37,277 nt of DNA from Kiritimatiellia bacterium (GCA_007129405.1 SKVN01000129.1:1-37277); one strand, 5' to 3'. Shown: positions 19,135-28,421, numbered from the stretch's first letter. The notes: a model not told the origin generated them from the letters alone. Numbers and translations are program-made.

Positions 19135-19187
19135 TGTTCGATGAGGCTGAAGGTGACGCTTGGTCAAATACGGGTAGGAGGCCATTT

Positions 19188-22103
19188 ATGATCGACAAGG
19201 GCACAAACGACAAGAATGCATCACAATCCGACAGCGACTTTGAGCGAACGATTCCTACGATAGCACCCAGCAGCCCCCCCACTCCGGCTCCGCCTCCCAA
19301 GGAAAATAGCGTCGCCGGTTCCTCTTCCTCGAACACGGAATCCCATGCTTCCCCCGAGTCTTCCTCTCCGAATACAGCATCGGCACCCGCAACCTCAACG
19401 GGGCTCTCAACAAGTCAAGGGTACAAGGAAGACGACGTGATACTCGGGCGGTACCGCGTAGACGGCGAACTGGGCAAAGGCGGCATGGGAGTCGTCTACC
19501 GATGTACGGACTTGGTAGGCGATGTGCGTGTGGCTGTAAAAACCATTCCCCCTGAAATATCCTGGAATGCGGAGGAAATTGAAGAAATCCGAGATAACTT
19601 TCGCTTGGTAGAACGCCTCCATCACCCGCATATCACTGATGCAAAAACCATCGAACGTGACCCGGCCAACGGGCAGTATTTTCTCGTCATGGAACTGGCA
19701 GACGGTATTAACCTGCGCCAATATAGAAAGAAAATGGGTGGCTCCCTCCCCATGGAGGAATGCATCAATCTTGGGCGGCAAATCGCATCTGCACTAGATT
19801 ACGGGCACAGCGAGATGATCATACATCGCGATATCAAGCCCAGTAATATTATGATCACCGACTCAGGCAAAGTGAAGGTATTGGACTATGGCATTGCCAG
19901 CCAGTATCACGAATCCATGTCCCGTGTAACCAACGCAAAATACGAAACCAGCGGAACGGGTCCCTACATGGCACCGGAACAATGGATGGGTGAGTTTCAA
20001 GATGCAAAAACCGATCAGTACGCTTTAGCTGTTCTGCTATACGAATTGTATGACGGAAAACCGCCATTCACCAACCCGGACTTACAGATTCTAGGGCAGG
20101 CTGTACGCAAAGAACAACCACCCAAGCCCGAAGGCATGACAAGTCAAACTTGGGCCGTTTTCCGGAAAGCTCTTTCCAAAAAGCGCAAGGATCGATTCAA
20201 AAGTTGCTCCGAGTTCATTGTTGCTTTGGAAGAAGCACAGGGAGGCTTGGAATCCATCATGGCCAAACGGAGAGTACGATACGGAATCGTCGCCGCTGCA
20301 GCCGCGCTCGTCATTATGCTTGCTCTCACCGCCCTGCTAAACAACACGAAAAAGAACAATGCCACACAACTTCATCAACAAGCCATCGCAGCGGTGGAGA
20401 TGCGAAATTGGTCTGAAGCCGCTCGTCTTCTTGAACGCAGTATCACGCTGCACGAAAAACAACCTGATGCGCAGGCATTGCTGGACCGCATTCGATCACG
20501 CGGAAGAATCAGCCTGACCAGTTCACCAACCACTGCGGAAGTGTGGGTGGATGGACGTCGTCTAGGAACAACCCCCATGATCATCGATCAGTTGTCAGAA
20601 GACCCGGTGATTGTTGAATTGCGCGCCGATGGCTACCGCCCATATCGCCAGAGTCTCACGGTCCGGGAAAACCGCACCGAAGAACACCATGCAACGATGC
20701 TCGGAACAGGACAGCTCCGCATAACCAGCAATCCGGAAGGTGCCGAGGTATTCCTCAATGGGCGGTCCGTAGGGCAGACTCCCGCCAATATCAGCAGTTT
20801 GGAAAGCGGTGAATATGACGTGCGGATCATACACGAAGGATTTCGATCGCAGGAACGAACCATTCAGTTCGCGACCAATCAATCACGGGATCTGAATTTT
20901 GGGGCACTCGTTCCCTTGCACGGTACCGTAACAATTGAAACCACGCCGAGCGGGGCCTCGGTGCAGCTAGGCTCCGAATCCGGCATCAGTCCAGCCACTT
21001 TTTCGCAAATTCCGGTAGGCACCCACACGGTAACAGTAGCATTGCATGATCACGAAAAACAAATAGAGTCAATAACGGTCGAGGACGGGGCGAACCTGCA
21101 TAAGACTTGGACGCTGTCACGCTTGGAACAAACCGATGCCCCACCAACCGCAGATCCCACCGAACCCGCCACAACGAGAGATCCGAAAACGGCAGTTGAT
21201 GTACCGACTCGTCGTGCGACCACACCGACTCTCACGGAAGCCCGCCAAACCGACGGCCTACAGCCAAAAGCACGCGTTGTGGTGGCCCCCGCTTCATTCG
21301 ATTCTGTGGCGCGCGCGCGGTTTATACAAGAAGCGGAAACCATGTTCGATATCCCAGCAGCAACGATCGCGGATAATCTGGGCTTTACTCGGCACCTTAC
21401 CGATGCTCTCTTTCATTTGCATGCATTCGACATGCTTGAACAAAATGCCGTCCACACCGCCATGCAAAAACTGGATTTGGACCGCGCCAACGCTGTAAAT
21501 CAGAATCAAGCTGTAAAGATGGGCGAAGAGCTACAAGCAGACTTTGTCGTTATACCGGAAATTCAATCCCTTTCCACCACGGTAGAAAGGCGCGAAATCC
21601 CCATTGTAAACAGGATGCGTACCACATTAAGAGGGAATTTCGGCATTCATGTGCGCGTCGTGGATGTACAATCTTCACGGATCGTGTCCACTTGGCAACG
21701 TCAGGTCGACCTGCAAGAGCGATTGGACAACGACACCACTGACCATGGCGCGAAAGGGCTGCAATTCATCAATCGCCTATACGAGCAAGCGGCCAGGGAG
21801 GCTAGTCGGGAAATTGTCGATGCCGTGCATCCCCTGCGGATTGTCGCAATTGACGGACGCCAAATTACGCTTAACCGCGGACAAGGGGCCGTTCAAGAGG
21901 GTGACCTTTTCGTAGTCTATAAACAAGGAGAACCCATTCTGGACCCCGACACCCAGGCCCCTCTCGGGCATGCTGAACAAATCACAGGAGAAATTCGCGT
22001 AACTCAGGTGTTGCCCCGTATGAGCATCGCCGAAGCAATCGGAGACTCCGATTCAATGAATGTCCGAGATATCTGTCGCCCCAAAATTACTGAAGAACAA
22101 TAG
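19188..22103 (+). CDS. Transmembrane Ser/Thr protein kinase with PEGA-like repeats and CsgG/FlgT-like extracytoplasmic region
   Basis: Kinase motifs GELGKGGMGVVY, VAVKTI, HRDIKPSNIM, DYG, MAPEQW; TM YGIVAAAAALVIMLALTALL; three PEGA-like repeats (ISLTSSPTTAEVWVDGRRLGTTP; LRITSNPEGAEVFLNGRSVGQTP; VTIETTPSGASVQLGSESGISP). AGGAGG at 19176-19181 supports a start at 19188 rather than 19134. Confidence 0.93.
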   Translation: MIDKGTNDKNASQSDSDFERTIPTIAPSSPPTPAPPPKENSVAGSSSSNTESHASPESSSPNTASAPATSTGLSTSQGYKEDDVILGRYRVDGELGKGGMGVVYRCTDLVGDVRVAVKTIPPEISWNAEEIEEIRDNFRLVERLHHPHITDAKTIERDPANGQYFLVMELADGINLRQYRKKMGGSLPMEECINLGRQIASALDYGHSEMIIHRDIKPSNIMITDSGKVKVLDYGIASQYHESMSRVTNAKYETSGTGPYMAPEQWMGEFQDAKTDQYALAVLLYELYDGKPPFTNPDLQILGQAVRKEQPPKPEGMTSQTWAVFRKALSKKRKDRFKSCSEFIVALEEAQGGLESIMAKRRVRYGIVAAAAALVIMLALTALLNNTKKNNATQLHQQAIAAVEMRNWSEAARLLERSITLHEKQPDAQALLDRIRSRGRISLTSSPTTAEVWVDGRRLGTTPMIIDQLSEDPVIVELRADGYRPYRQSLTVRENRTEEHHATMLGTGQLRITSNPEGAEVFLNGRSVGQTPANISSLESGEYDVRIIHEGFRSQERTIQFATNQSRDLNFGALVPLHGTVTIETTPSGASVQLGSESGISPATFSQIPVGTHTVTVALHDHEKQIESITVEDGANLHKTWTLSRLEQTDAPPTADPTEPATTRDPKTAVDVPTRRATTPTLTEARQTDGLQPKARVVVAPASFDSVARARFIQEAETMFDIPAATIADNLGFTRHLTDALFHLHAFDMLEQNAVHTAMQKLDLDRANAVNQNQAVKMGEELQADFVVIPEIQSLSTTVERREIPIVNRMRTTLRGNFGIHVRVVDVQSSRIVSTWQRQVDLQERLDNDTTDHGAKGLQFINRLYEQAAREASREIVDAVHPLRIVAIDGRQITLNRGQGAVQEGDLFVVYKQGEPILDPDTQAPLGHAEQITGEIRVTQVLPRMSIAEAIGDSDSMNVRDICRPKITEEQ

Positions 22104-22145
22104 CCGCCGATGCGGCCATCCATGAATAAACACAAGGAAACAAGT

Positions 22146-22571
22146 ATGAAAATGAAAATACTCGTCGGGTATTGTATCCTGATTGGATTTGGCATTATGA
22201 CGCTTCAACTGACCGGTTGCGCCTCCGCCCCCACGTCCGGCACTGTCGTCCGGAGTCACCCTTCGGATAACATTCGTGAAAATTCGCCATTGGTCGCCAA
22301 ATATCTTATGGTTCTGGATATAAAATATGACCGCGAAATCAATGACCTGAAACGCATACAAATCCAGGTCGGGAACATATCGAAACATGCTCTTGAATTT
22401 GAATACCGGTTCCGTTGGTTCGATGCGAACCAGTATGAAGTCAAATCAATTGCATCGCACTGGCGTACTGCGTACATCGCTTCACGAGACACCTATAACA
22501 TACAAGCTGTCGCGCCCCATGCGAGAGTGACCGATTTTGAATTAATGATTCGGTACCCGGACACTTGGTAA
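22146..22571 (+). CDS. YcfL-like (DUF1425-type) lipoprotein
   Basis: Lipobox LQLTGC, YcfL-like pattern VGNISKHALEFEYRFRWFDANQYEV...W. ORF track start 22110; Met at 22146 begins the signal peptide. Directly upstream of an lpoB-like gene. Confidence 0.7.
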   Translation: MKMKILVGYCILIGFGIMTLQLTGCASAPTSGTVVRSHPSDNIRENSPLVAKYLMVLDIKYDREINDLKRIQIQVGNISKHALEFEYRFRWFDANQYEVKSIASHWRTAYIASRDTYNIQAVAPHARVTDFELMIRYPDTW

Positions 22572-22595
22572 ACAAACAAATGAGAGGAACACATC

Positions 22596-23192
22596 ATGCA
22601 TAAATACCGCTTATGGCTCTCCTGCGCCCTTCTTGGAGCATCCGTTTTACCGATTGCTTGCGTTCGCCAACCGACCGTAATGTCCGGATCCGGTCCGCAA
22701 GCCGTTACGCTCAACATTGACGCGCGCGACTACGACCGTATTGCTGCGGAATTATTTAACTCCCTGATGCTGCATGAAGGTCTGAAAGAACATGCGGTCA
22801 TCGCCCTAGCCCCTGTGGCCGAGTCGTTTGATGGCCCCTACAACTTTGATGCGCGCACCTTTCAGGAAAAACTACAGGTACTGGCCATGCGCAGTGGACG
22901 CTTTCGTTTCAGTTTCGCAGTAGATGTGATGGACGGGGAATCCCCCGCAGCAGAACGCATGCGCATTATGCAATTGCAATACGAGAGAGATCGAACGATT
23001 GATCCAGAAGACCTTCGCGTCTTTGGAGGTCTGGTAGATATTGATTACATGATTTTTGGCCGGGTTAGTTCCGTAACGTCACAATTAGGCCGACGCCGGG
23101 AAGTTACCTTTAATTACAGTTGGCGCTTAGGCAATACCGTTAATGGCCTTTTGGAATGGGGCGACGAAGCATCCATCACCAAAAGCCGCTAA
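22596..23192 (+). CDS. LpoB-like outer-membrane lipoprotein
   Basis: 198 aa, lipobox LPIAC. ARDYDRIAAELFNSLM...NFDARTFQEKLQVLAMRSGRFRFSF...RTIDPEDLRVFGGLVDIDYMIFGRVSS resembles LpoB (PBP activator). Confidence 0.72.
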   Translation: MHKYRLWLSCALLGASVLPIACVRQPTVMSGSGPQAVTLNIDARDYDRIAAELFNSLMLHEGLKEHAVIALAPVAESFDGPYNFDARTFQEKLQVLAMRSGRFRFSFAVDVMDGESPAAERMRIMQLQYERDRTIDPEDLRVFGGLVDIDYMIFGRVSSVTSQLGRRREVTFNYSWRLGNTVNGLLEWGDEASITKSR

Positions 23193-23198
23193 CCAGAA

Positions 23199-23855
23199 TT
23201 ACCATGTAAGTGGCAATTTACCTACCGCATCTTCTAGCGCCGCACGGCATGCAAGTCCCACCATACTCTCATCCACGGCCCAGATGCCCTCACCCTGCCG
23301 CATATGATCTCGATCCACAGTAACAACCACGCCCCATGCCCCCACTTCCGACCGACCACGCCCTTCCACTACAACGTCCGGATGCCCGGCGCGTTTCAAG
23401 CGCACGCGCACGGTAGCCCGTGCAAATCTCCGCTGTCGAGACACGAGACCAACCCGAACCGTTCCTCCTAATCGCTCCTCCAGATTCACGATATGAACAG
23501 AAACAAACCCCTCTGGTTTGGCATGCTCCATTTCCTCAGCAGACACATTCGCATCTAGGTCGCTCCACCGCAACGCCACCTCCGGATCCAGTAACATACG
23601 GTAGTTACGATGCCGCTCCAGTGCACCGATCGCTTGATCAACCATATAACGTTCTACCGCATCCATAAACGCAGGGTCCTCGACGTCCACCTCATGCGTC
23701 ACCCCCGTCATTTGCACATAAGGCCCCGTCGGCTCAAAATTCCGCGATCCTTGACGTGACGTATCCACCTGCGTCCGCGTCACCCCACCGCAACCCGTAA
23801 CCACCATCAGCATGCCGATTGTCAGCACGGGCATTGTATATATCATAAACTTCAT
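23199..23855 (-). CDS. Lipoprotein of unknown function
   Basis: 218 aa with lipobox MVVTGC. Translationally coupled (ATGA, 23852-23855) to the upstream LpoB-like fusion gene. Confidence 0.7.
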   Translation of the reverse strand: MKFMIYTMPVLTIGMLMVVTGCGGVTRTQVDTSRQGSRNFEPTGPYVQMTGVTHEVDVEDPAFMDAVERYMVDQAIGALERHRNYRMLLDPEVALRWSDLDANVSAEEMEHAKPEGFVSVHIVNLEERLGGTVRVGLVSRQRRFARATVRVRLKRAGHPDVVVEGRGRSEVGAWGVVVTVDRDHMRQGEGIWAVDESMVGLACRAALEDAVGKLPLTW

Positions 23856-25075
23856 AATGTGCGCTCCCTCCGTCGTAACATACGATGAACCAAACGATCC
23901 GACGCAATACGGGCCGCTTCCGATGTCGCCGTTAACAAGTCATCCGCACGTGCTTCACCTTTGGCAATCACAGGCACATTGACATGCGCGCCGTCCAGCT
24001 CGTACAAGCTCAAAAAGATTTCCACATGATACTGCGTAGTTCGATGCACCGTTCCGAACCGAAGGGTTTCCGTCTTACTCTCAAAGAAATTCATGTTCGG
24101 AACCAGAATATTGGATGGTATACGATGCGAGATCCGGCGTTGCGCATCCGTTAACACGCCTCCCGTCTGACCCATCAGCAACGATTCGAGCACAGGAAGA
24201 TCAATCGGCGGTACCGTAACCACTTCCAAAACGTCGGTATCATAAAGCATATCTTCAAGAGTATGCCAGATAGCGTGCCCATAGCCCTGTTCTCGCCATT
24301 GACGGACCAACTCCGGATAATCGCGTTCACTATGCGCATGAAAGGCCGTCGGGGCCACCAGCACGGGAATGCGCGCCAGAGCGGGGTCAAACCGACCATC
24401 AATACGCGGCCCCGCTTTGGTAAACTGCTCCTGATCAGCCCATAAAACCAACCCTGACTCACATTCACCCAACTGCCATGTATAGGTATAGGTTACTTCC
24501 GTGCGATTCCCGACTGTCGTGGTTTGGCTGCTTACACGGCCGAAAAGAAGAAGGTCGATGTCTGCCAGCCCCCCCAGCGTGCGTAAATCCTCCGGACGCA
24601 CGGCACTTTCCCTTTCCCATTGCAATCGCATCAAATCATACCGCGAATGGGCAGCGGACCGACCCGCCATGGCATCTGCGGCAAATAAAACACGAAAACG
24701 TTGCGACTGCACCAGGCGCGTTTGAATCTTGTCCGCCAGCAGGCGGGCATCGAAACGATACTGGCATTGGGCGGAATCCACAGGCCCCATGACAACCACG
24801 CGAGGAATGTTTGGTATATCCGCCAGAAGCAGCGAATCCGCCATCGCATTGGCCACGAGATCGTAGTCTTGCGGATTCACACCAAAGGTAACCAAACGTG
24901 CCTGATCTCTTACCTCCACCGAAGAAGGCGCGATACATCCTCCCGACAAAAACACCATGACCATCGCCACATAGCCGGAAAACACCCGAGAAACAGCCCT
25001 GTTCCCCCGCAACAATGTCCTTAATCCATTATGGCTTTGAAAAAAAATAATAGCGTCTCTCCAATCGCACGTCAT
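23852..25075 (-). CDS. LpoB-like/CsgG-like two-domain lipoprotein
   Basis: 407 aa. Signal and Cys region (MVMVFLSGGC), LpoB-like half (RPEDLRTLGGLADIDLLLFGRVSSQTTTVGNRTEVTYTYTWQLG) paralogous to the 22596 gene, then a second CsgG-like half (GYGHAIWHTLEDMLYDTDVLEVV...). N-terminal start uncertain. Confidence 0.65.
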   Translation of the reverse strand: MTCDWRDAIIFFQSHNGLRTLLRGNRAVSRVFSGYVAMVMVFLSGGCIAPSSVEVRDQARLVTFGVNPQDYDLVANAMADSLLLADIPNIPRVVVMGPVDSAQCQYRFDARLLADKIQTRLVQSQRFRVLFAADAMAGRSAAHSRYDLMRLQWERESAVRPEDLRTLGGLADIDLLLFGRVSSQTTTVGNRTEVTYTYTWQLGECESGLVLWADQEQFTKAGPRIDGRFDPALARIPVLVAPTAFHAHSERDYPELVRQWREQGYGHAIWHTLEDMLYDTDVLEVVTVPPIDLPVLESLLMGQTGGVLTDAQRRISHRIPSNILVPNMNFFESKTETLRFGTVHRTTQYHVEIFLSLYELDGAHVNVPVIAKGEARADDLLTATSEAARIASDRLVHRMLRRRERTL

Positions 25076-25158
25076 CCGGCCAACACTTCAACAGACCGAA
25101 GAAAGGCGCTCCCAAACAACCTACGGCCTGCTGAAAGTGTTTAGTTATATATCATGTA

Positions 25159-26217
25159 TCAGAACACCCAATTAGAACCAATATAGACTTCCGTAGATTT
25201 AACATTTTTTGCCCCTACAGCGGTCTTGAGGCCGCTGGAGAAGGACCATGCCCCGCGGACCCATGCTACATCCAAACCAATGTCTGAGTAAAGATCATCG
25301 ACGCTATCGGAGTCAAAGTTCTTGTAGTTGATCAAGTAACCGTTCAGGGCAACGGCTTCGGACAAGTTGTAGCCCATGTTGACCGCAGGCACTACTTCGA
25401 TGAGGACATCACCCTCATTGGGTTTGGTGATCTCGAGCAGTAACCCTCCAGACACGATCCAATCGGGGTGAAAACGATAGCTGTATCCCACGAAAGGACC
25501 GCCACCAAAAGTCACGGCCGTATCGTCACCGCCAAAAAATCCCATTCCATAAAGATGCGCACCTACAATAAAATTCTCCATTGTCCCTGTAAACGGATAT
25601 TTGAATGCCCCGTCAAGACCAGTCCCGAAAACAGTATCACCGCCCTTTGGACTGATGACATGCAGTGGCAAGGTCAGAGTCAAGTCATACGTTTCGCCCC
25701 ACGTCGCAGAAGGGTTGATACCGAAGCTCTGACCTTTTACTTCACTGAGATAGCCCTCAATTTCCCACACATTCAAGAAGATATCAGCCGAACCAGAGTG
25801 CAATCGCCCGACATTCGGAATGCTTTCATAAAACGGCTGACTTGGTGTCGGCTGATCCACGGCAGGAGCAATCGGTGCCGGTCTACGCTGCTCGGTTCGC
25901 GGTCGCGCCTGCACAAAAACCGTCTGGCGGATGATCTTATTAACCGCGATGCTGGAACTCGAGGCAGCATGACCTGCATCACTGGCAACTTCACTTCCCG
26001 CATCACCGACATATCGCCAATGCATTCGATTTCCGAAATAAATGTCATTCCCCACAAAGTGTCGCCCACCCCCGGCAACGCAATCAGCCGGACCAGTCAA
26101 AATGCAATGCACACGTTCATAGCGCTTACCATCATAGTACCCGTAATTGCCCAACGCCAGAGCCGTCTGCATTGTCAATAAGACAATCGTAAACGCAAAT
26201 ATAATACTCTTCTTCAT
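25159..26217 (-). CDS. Outer-membrane beta-barrel-like protein, tandem paralogue 1
   Basis: 352 aa with signal peptide, Pro-rich linker, alternating Gly/aromatic C-terminal half ending in Phe (GSNWVF). Strong similarity to 26373..27374. Confidence 0.72.
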   Translation of the reverse strand: MKKSIIFAFTIVLLTMQTALALGNYGYYDGKRYERVHCILTGPADCVAGGGRHFVGNDIYFGNRMHWRYVGDAGSEVASDAGHAASSSSIAVNKIIRQTVFVQARPRTEQRRPAPIAPAVDQPTPSQPFYESIPNVGRLHSGSADIFLNVWEIEGYLSEVKGQSFGINPSATWGETYDLTLTLPLHVISPKGGDTVFGTGLDGAFKYPFTGTMENFIVGAHLYGMGFFGGDDTAVTFGGGPFVGYSYRFHPDWIVSGGLLLEITKPNEGDVLIEVVPAVNMGYNLSEAVALNGYLINYKNFDSDSVDDLYSDIGLDVAWVRGAWSFSSGLKTAVGAKNVKSTEVYIGSNWVF

Positions 26218-26372
26218 CGCATCAACCTTTCCTAGTTAGGTAAACGCGCTCAATTCTTGGCCTTAGCAGCCAATGTTTCCATTTCCGTGTCGAGCGCTTT
26301 GACACGGGAAAGCAACCGTCGTCAACACCAAATCGCATCTACAGAGAAGTTATTACGAATAGATATATCCGA

Positions 26373-27374
26373 TCAGAACACCCAATTAGAACCTATGTAT
26401 ACTTCCGAGGATTTTACGTTCTTCATGCCAACAGAAGTCTTGATGCCACCGGATAGGGACCACGCTCCACGGATCCAGGCCACATCTGCCCCAATGTCGG
26501 TGTAGGCATCATCACTGGTGTCGCTGTCAAGATTCTTACAGTGAATCAGGTAACCGTTCAGCGCAATACTCTCCGACAGGTTATACCCCACGTTAGCTGC
26601 AGGAATAATCTCTATGGTTGCGTCTCCCTTGTTCGGTTTCGTTATTTCCAGTAGTAGACCCCCAGACACGATCCAGTCGGGATGAAAACGATAACTGTAT
26701 CCCACGAAAGGACCACCACCAAAAGATGCTACGGTGTCATCACCACCAAAAAATCCCATTCCATAAAGATGTGCACCTACAATAAAATTCTCCATCTTCC
26801 CAGTAAACGGATATTTGAATGCACCGTCAAGACCGGTCCCGAAAACAGTATCACCCTCTTTTGGACTGATGACATGCAGCGGAAGGGTCAGAGTCAAGTC
26901 ATACGTTTCGCCCCATGTAGCAGAAGGGTTGATACCGAAGGTATGCCCGTCAGAATTTCCAATTTCCCATTTATTGTAAAACACATCCGCTGATCCGGAA
27001 CCCAAACGACCAATACCGGGCATACTCTCATAAAATGATTGTTGCGGAGCAGGCTGATCCGGTGCAGGTGCTGGAGCAGGCGGGCGACGTTGCTCTAAAC
27101 GTGGCCGGGCTTGAACAACGACCGATTGCCGGATAACCTGATTGACAGCGATACGCGAGCTTGATGCGGGTTGCGCTCCATCAGTGACGCTTTCTTCCGT
27201 AACTGATATATTCGTCATCCAACGGCTTTCCCCTTGGCTTAAACAGAAACTACAATTATCACAACCGCTAGACACAATGTCAGGCACACAATATATGCAG
27301 TCCCGAGCAAAAGAAAAAGACGCTCCGCCCATAAACAACAAACCAAGACACATAAAGAAAAGACTTTTTCTCAT
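26373..27374 (-). CDS. Outer-membrane beta-barrel-like protein, tandem paralogue 2, Cys-rich N-terminus
   Basis: 333 aa. Same C-terminal half and GSNWVF terminus as paralogue 1. N-terminus CIYCVPDIVSSGCDNCSFC is unique. Confidence 0.72.
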   Translation of the reverse strand: MRKSLFFMCLGLLFMGGASFSFARDCIYCVPDIVSSGCDNCSFCLSQGESRWMTNISVTEESVTDGAQPASSSRIAVNQVIRQSVVVQARPRLEQRRPPAPAPAPDQPAPQQSFYESMPGIGRLGSGSADVFYNKWEIGNSDGHTFGINPSATWGETYDLTLTLPLHVISPKEGDTVFGTGLDGAFKYPFTGKMENFIVGAHLYGMGFFGGDDTVASFGGGPFVGYSYRFHPDWIVSGGLLLEITKPNKGDATIEIIPAANVGYNLSESIALNGYLIHCKNLDSDTSDDAYTDIGADVAWIRGAWSLSGGIKTSVGMKNVKSSEVYIGSNWVF

Positions 27375-27651
27375 TTCATTTCCCTTTCTTCAGCTTGTAA
27401 TCGATAACCTCATCAGCAATGACTAATTCATCTTCCCAGCAAGGCGAACCTATGCAGTACGATCTAGTTTCAACCTTTTTTACGTCAAAACAACAACAAC
27501 TTTTCCACAATGCGTTGAAGGGCACGCATATCATGAAACACGAAAATCTAGCACCGAGTAGCGAGCACCTCTTCCTTCCGGTACTAAACATTCGTAGCAG
27601 ACAATCCGTGCTGATGGCATTGCGCAATCAGATGGAGAAAAAGGTTGTAAA

Positions 27652-28410
27652 TTAGCGCCGTTCCAGCCAGCGCAACGAAAAGATTTCATCCTCGATATCA
27701 ATACCGAAAGAAATATCGCGCATCATAAGAACGGTTTTGGAACCCGCGCGCAATTGATCCGATATTTCCATCCTCGTCGGTATATTACGTCCATCGATTT
27801 CCTTGATCTCCGTCATGGTCCAGGTTTTTAGCAACATGCCGGAAAGTGCGAATAGTTCCTGTCGAATGGGTATAAATGCTTCCTTGTCCACCCAGAGAAC
27901 ACGTGCAGGATATGTGACCGTTTCATCCTTGGCCGTGGCCTCCAGGCGCCATACGGGTCGATCATCAACAAGCTCACTGCCCGTGACTTTGGCCTCATAC
28001 TGGTCCAGGAAATTGACCCCCTCCATCATATCCTCATAGGAGACGTCAGACCCCATCATTCCCTGTCGTAACATATGCCCAGATATCCGTTGCACACGTT
28101 CAGCACGCGGCATATAAAGCCATAGATTGTCTTCCTGCTTTAGCATGCGTGTTCCACGATCACGTGCAGGCGCAAGATATTCAACGGCGGCCTCCTCCAA
28201 TCCACGAGCATATACTACCATCCGGTACTCCCGCGTCCGGCGTCCATCCACCACCTGCATAACCGTTGTAGACTTGCGCGTGTCAAACTGCAAATTCCGA
28301 TCAATCTCGCGCAACACATCCTCAGCCGCAGGCAACTCACCTTCCGTACTAGCCACAGTCGCCACTGCAAAGAGCACAACAGCAATAATCCACACGAACC
28401 ATCTTCTCAT
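27652..28410 (-). CDS. Outer membrane lipoprotein-sorting protein (LolA-like, COG2834 type)
   Basis: 252 aa with signal peptide. RMLKQEDNLWLYMPRAERVQRISGHMLRQGMMGSDVSYEDMM and YPARVLWVDKEAFIPIRQELF are typical of this family. Confidence 0.87.
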   Translation of the reverse strand: MRRWFVWIIAVVLFAVATVASTEGELPAAEDVLREIDRNLQFDTRKSTTVMQVVDGRRTREYRMVVYARGLEEAAVEYLAPARDRGTRMLKQEDNLWLYMPRAERVQRISGHMLRQGMMGSDVSYEDMMEGVNFLDQYEAKVTGSELVDDRPVWRLEATAKDETVTYPARVLWVDKEAFIPIRQELFALSGMLLKTWTMTEIKEIDGRNIPTRMEISDQLRAGSKTVLMMRDISFGIDIEDEIFSLRWLERR

Positions 28411-28421
28411 AACCCCGCCTC

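Noticed and set aside
19134-19187. Upstream ATG for the kinase ORF
   Set aside because: The ATG overlaps a likely -10 element and a perfect AGGAGG precedes the ATG at 19188.
19860-19900. Kinase DFG replaced by DYG as sign of a pseudokinase
   Set aside because: The Asp and Gly are kept, with HRD, VAVK Lys and APE present. F-to-Y is conservative, so activity is still expected.
27419-27655. 78-aa plus-strand ORF in the gap between OMP paralogue 2 and the LolA-like gene
   Set aside because: Plausible composition but no convincing RBS or family. It overlaps a minus-strand ORF (27376-27627), so neither is called.
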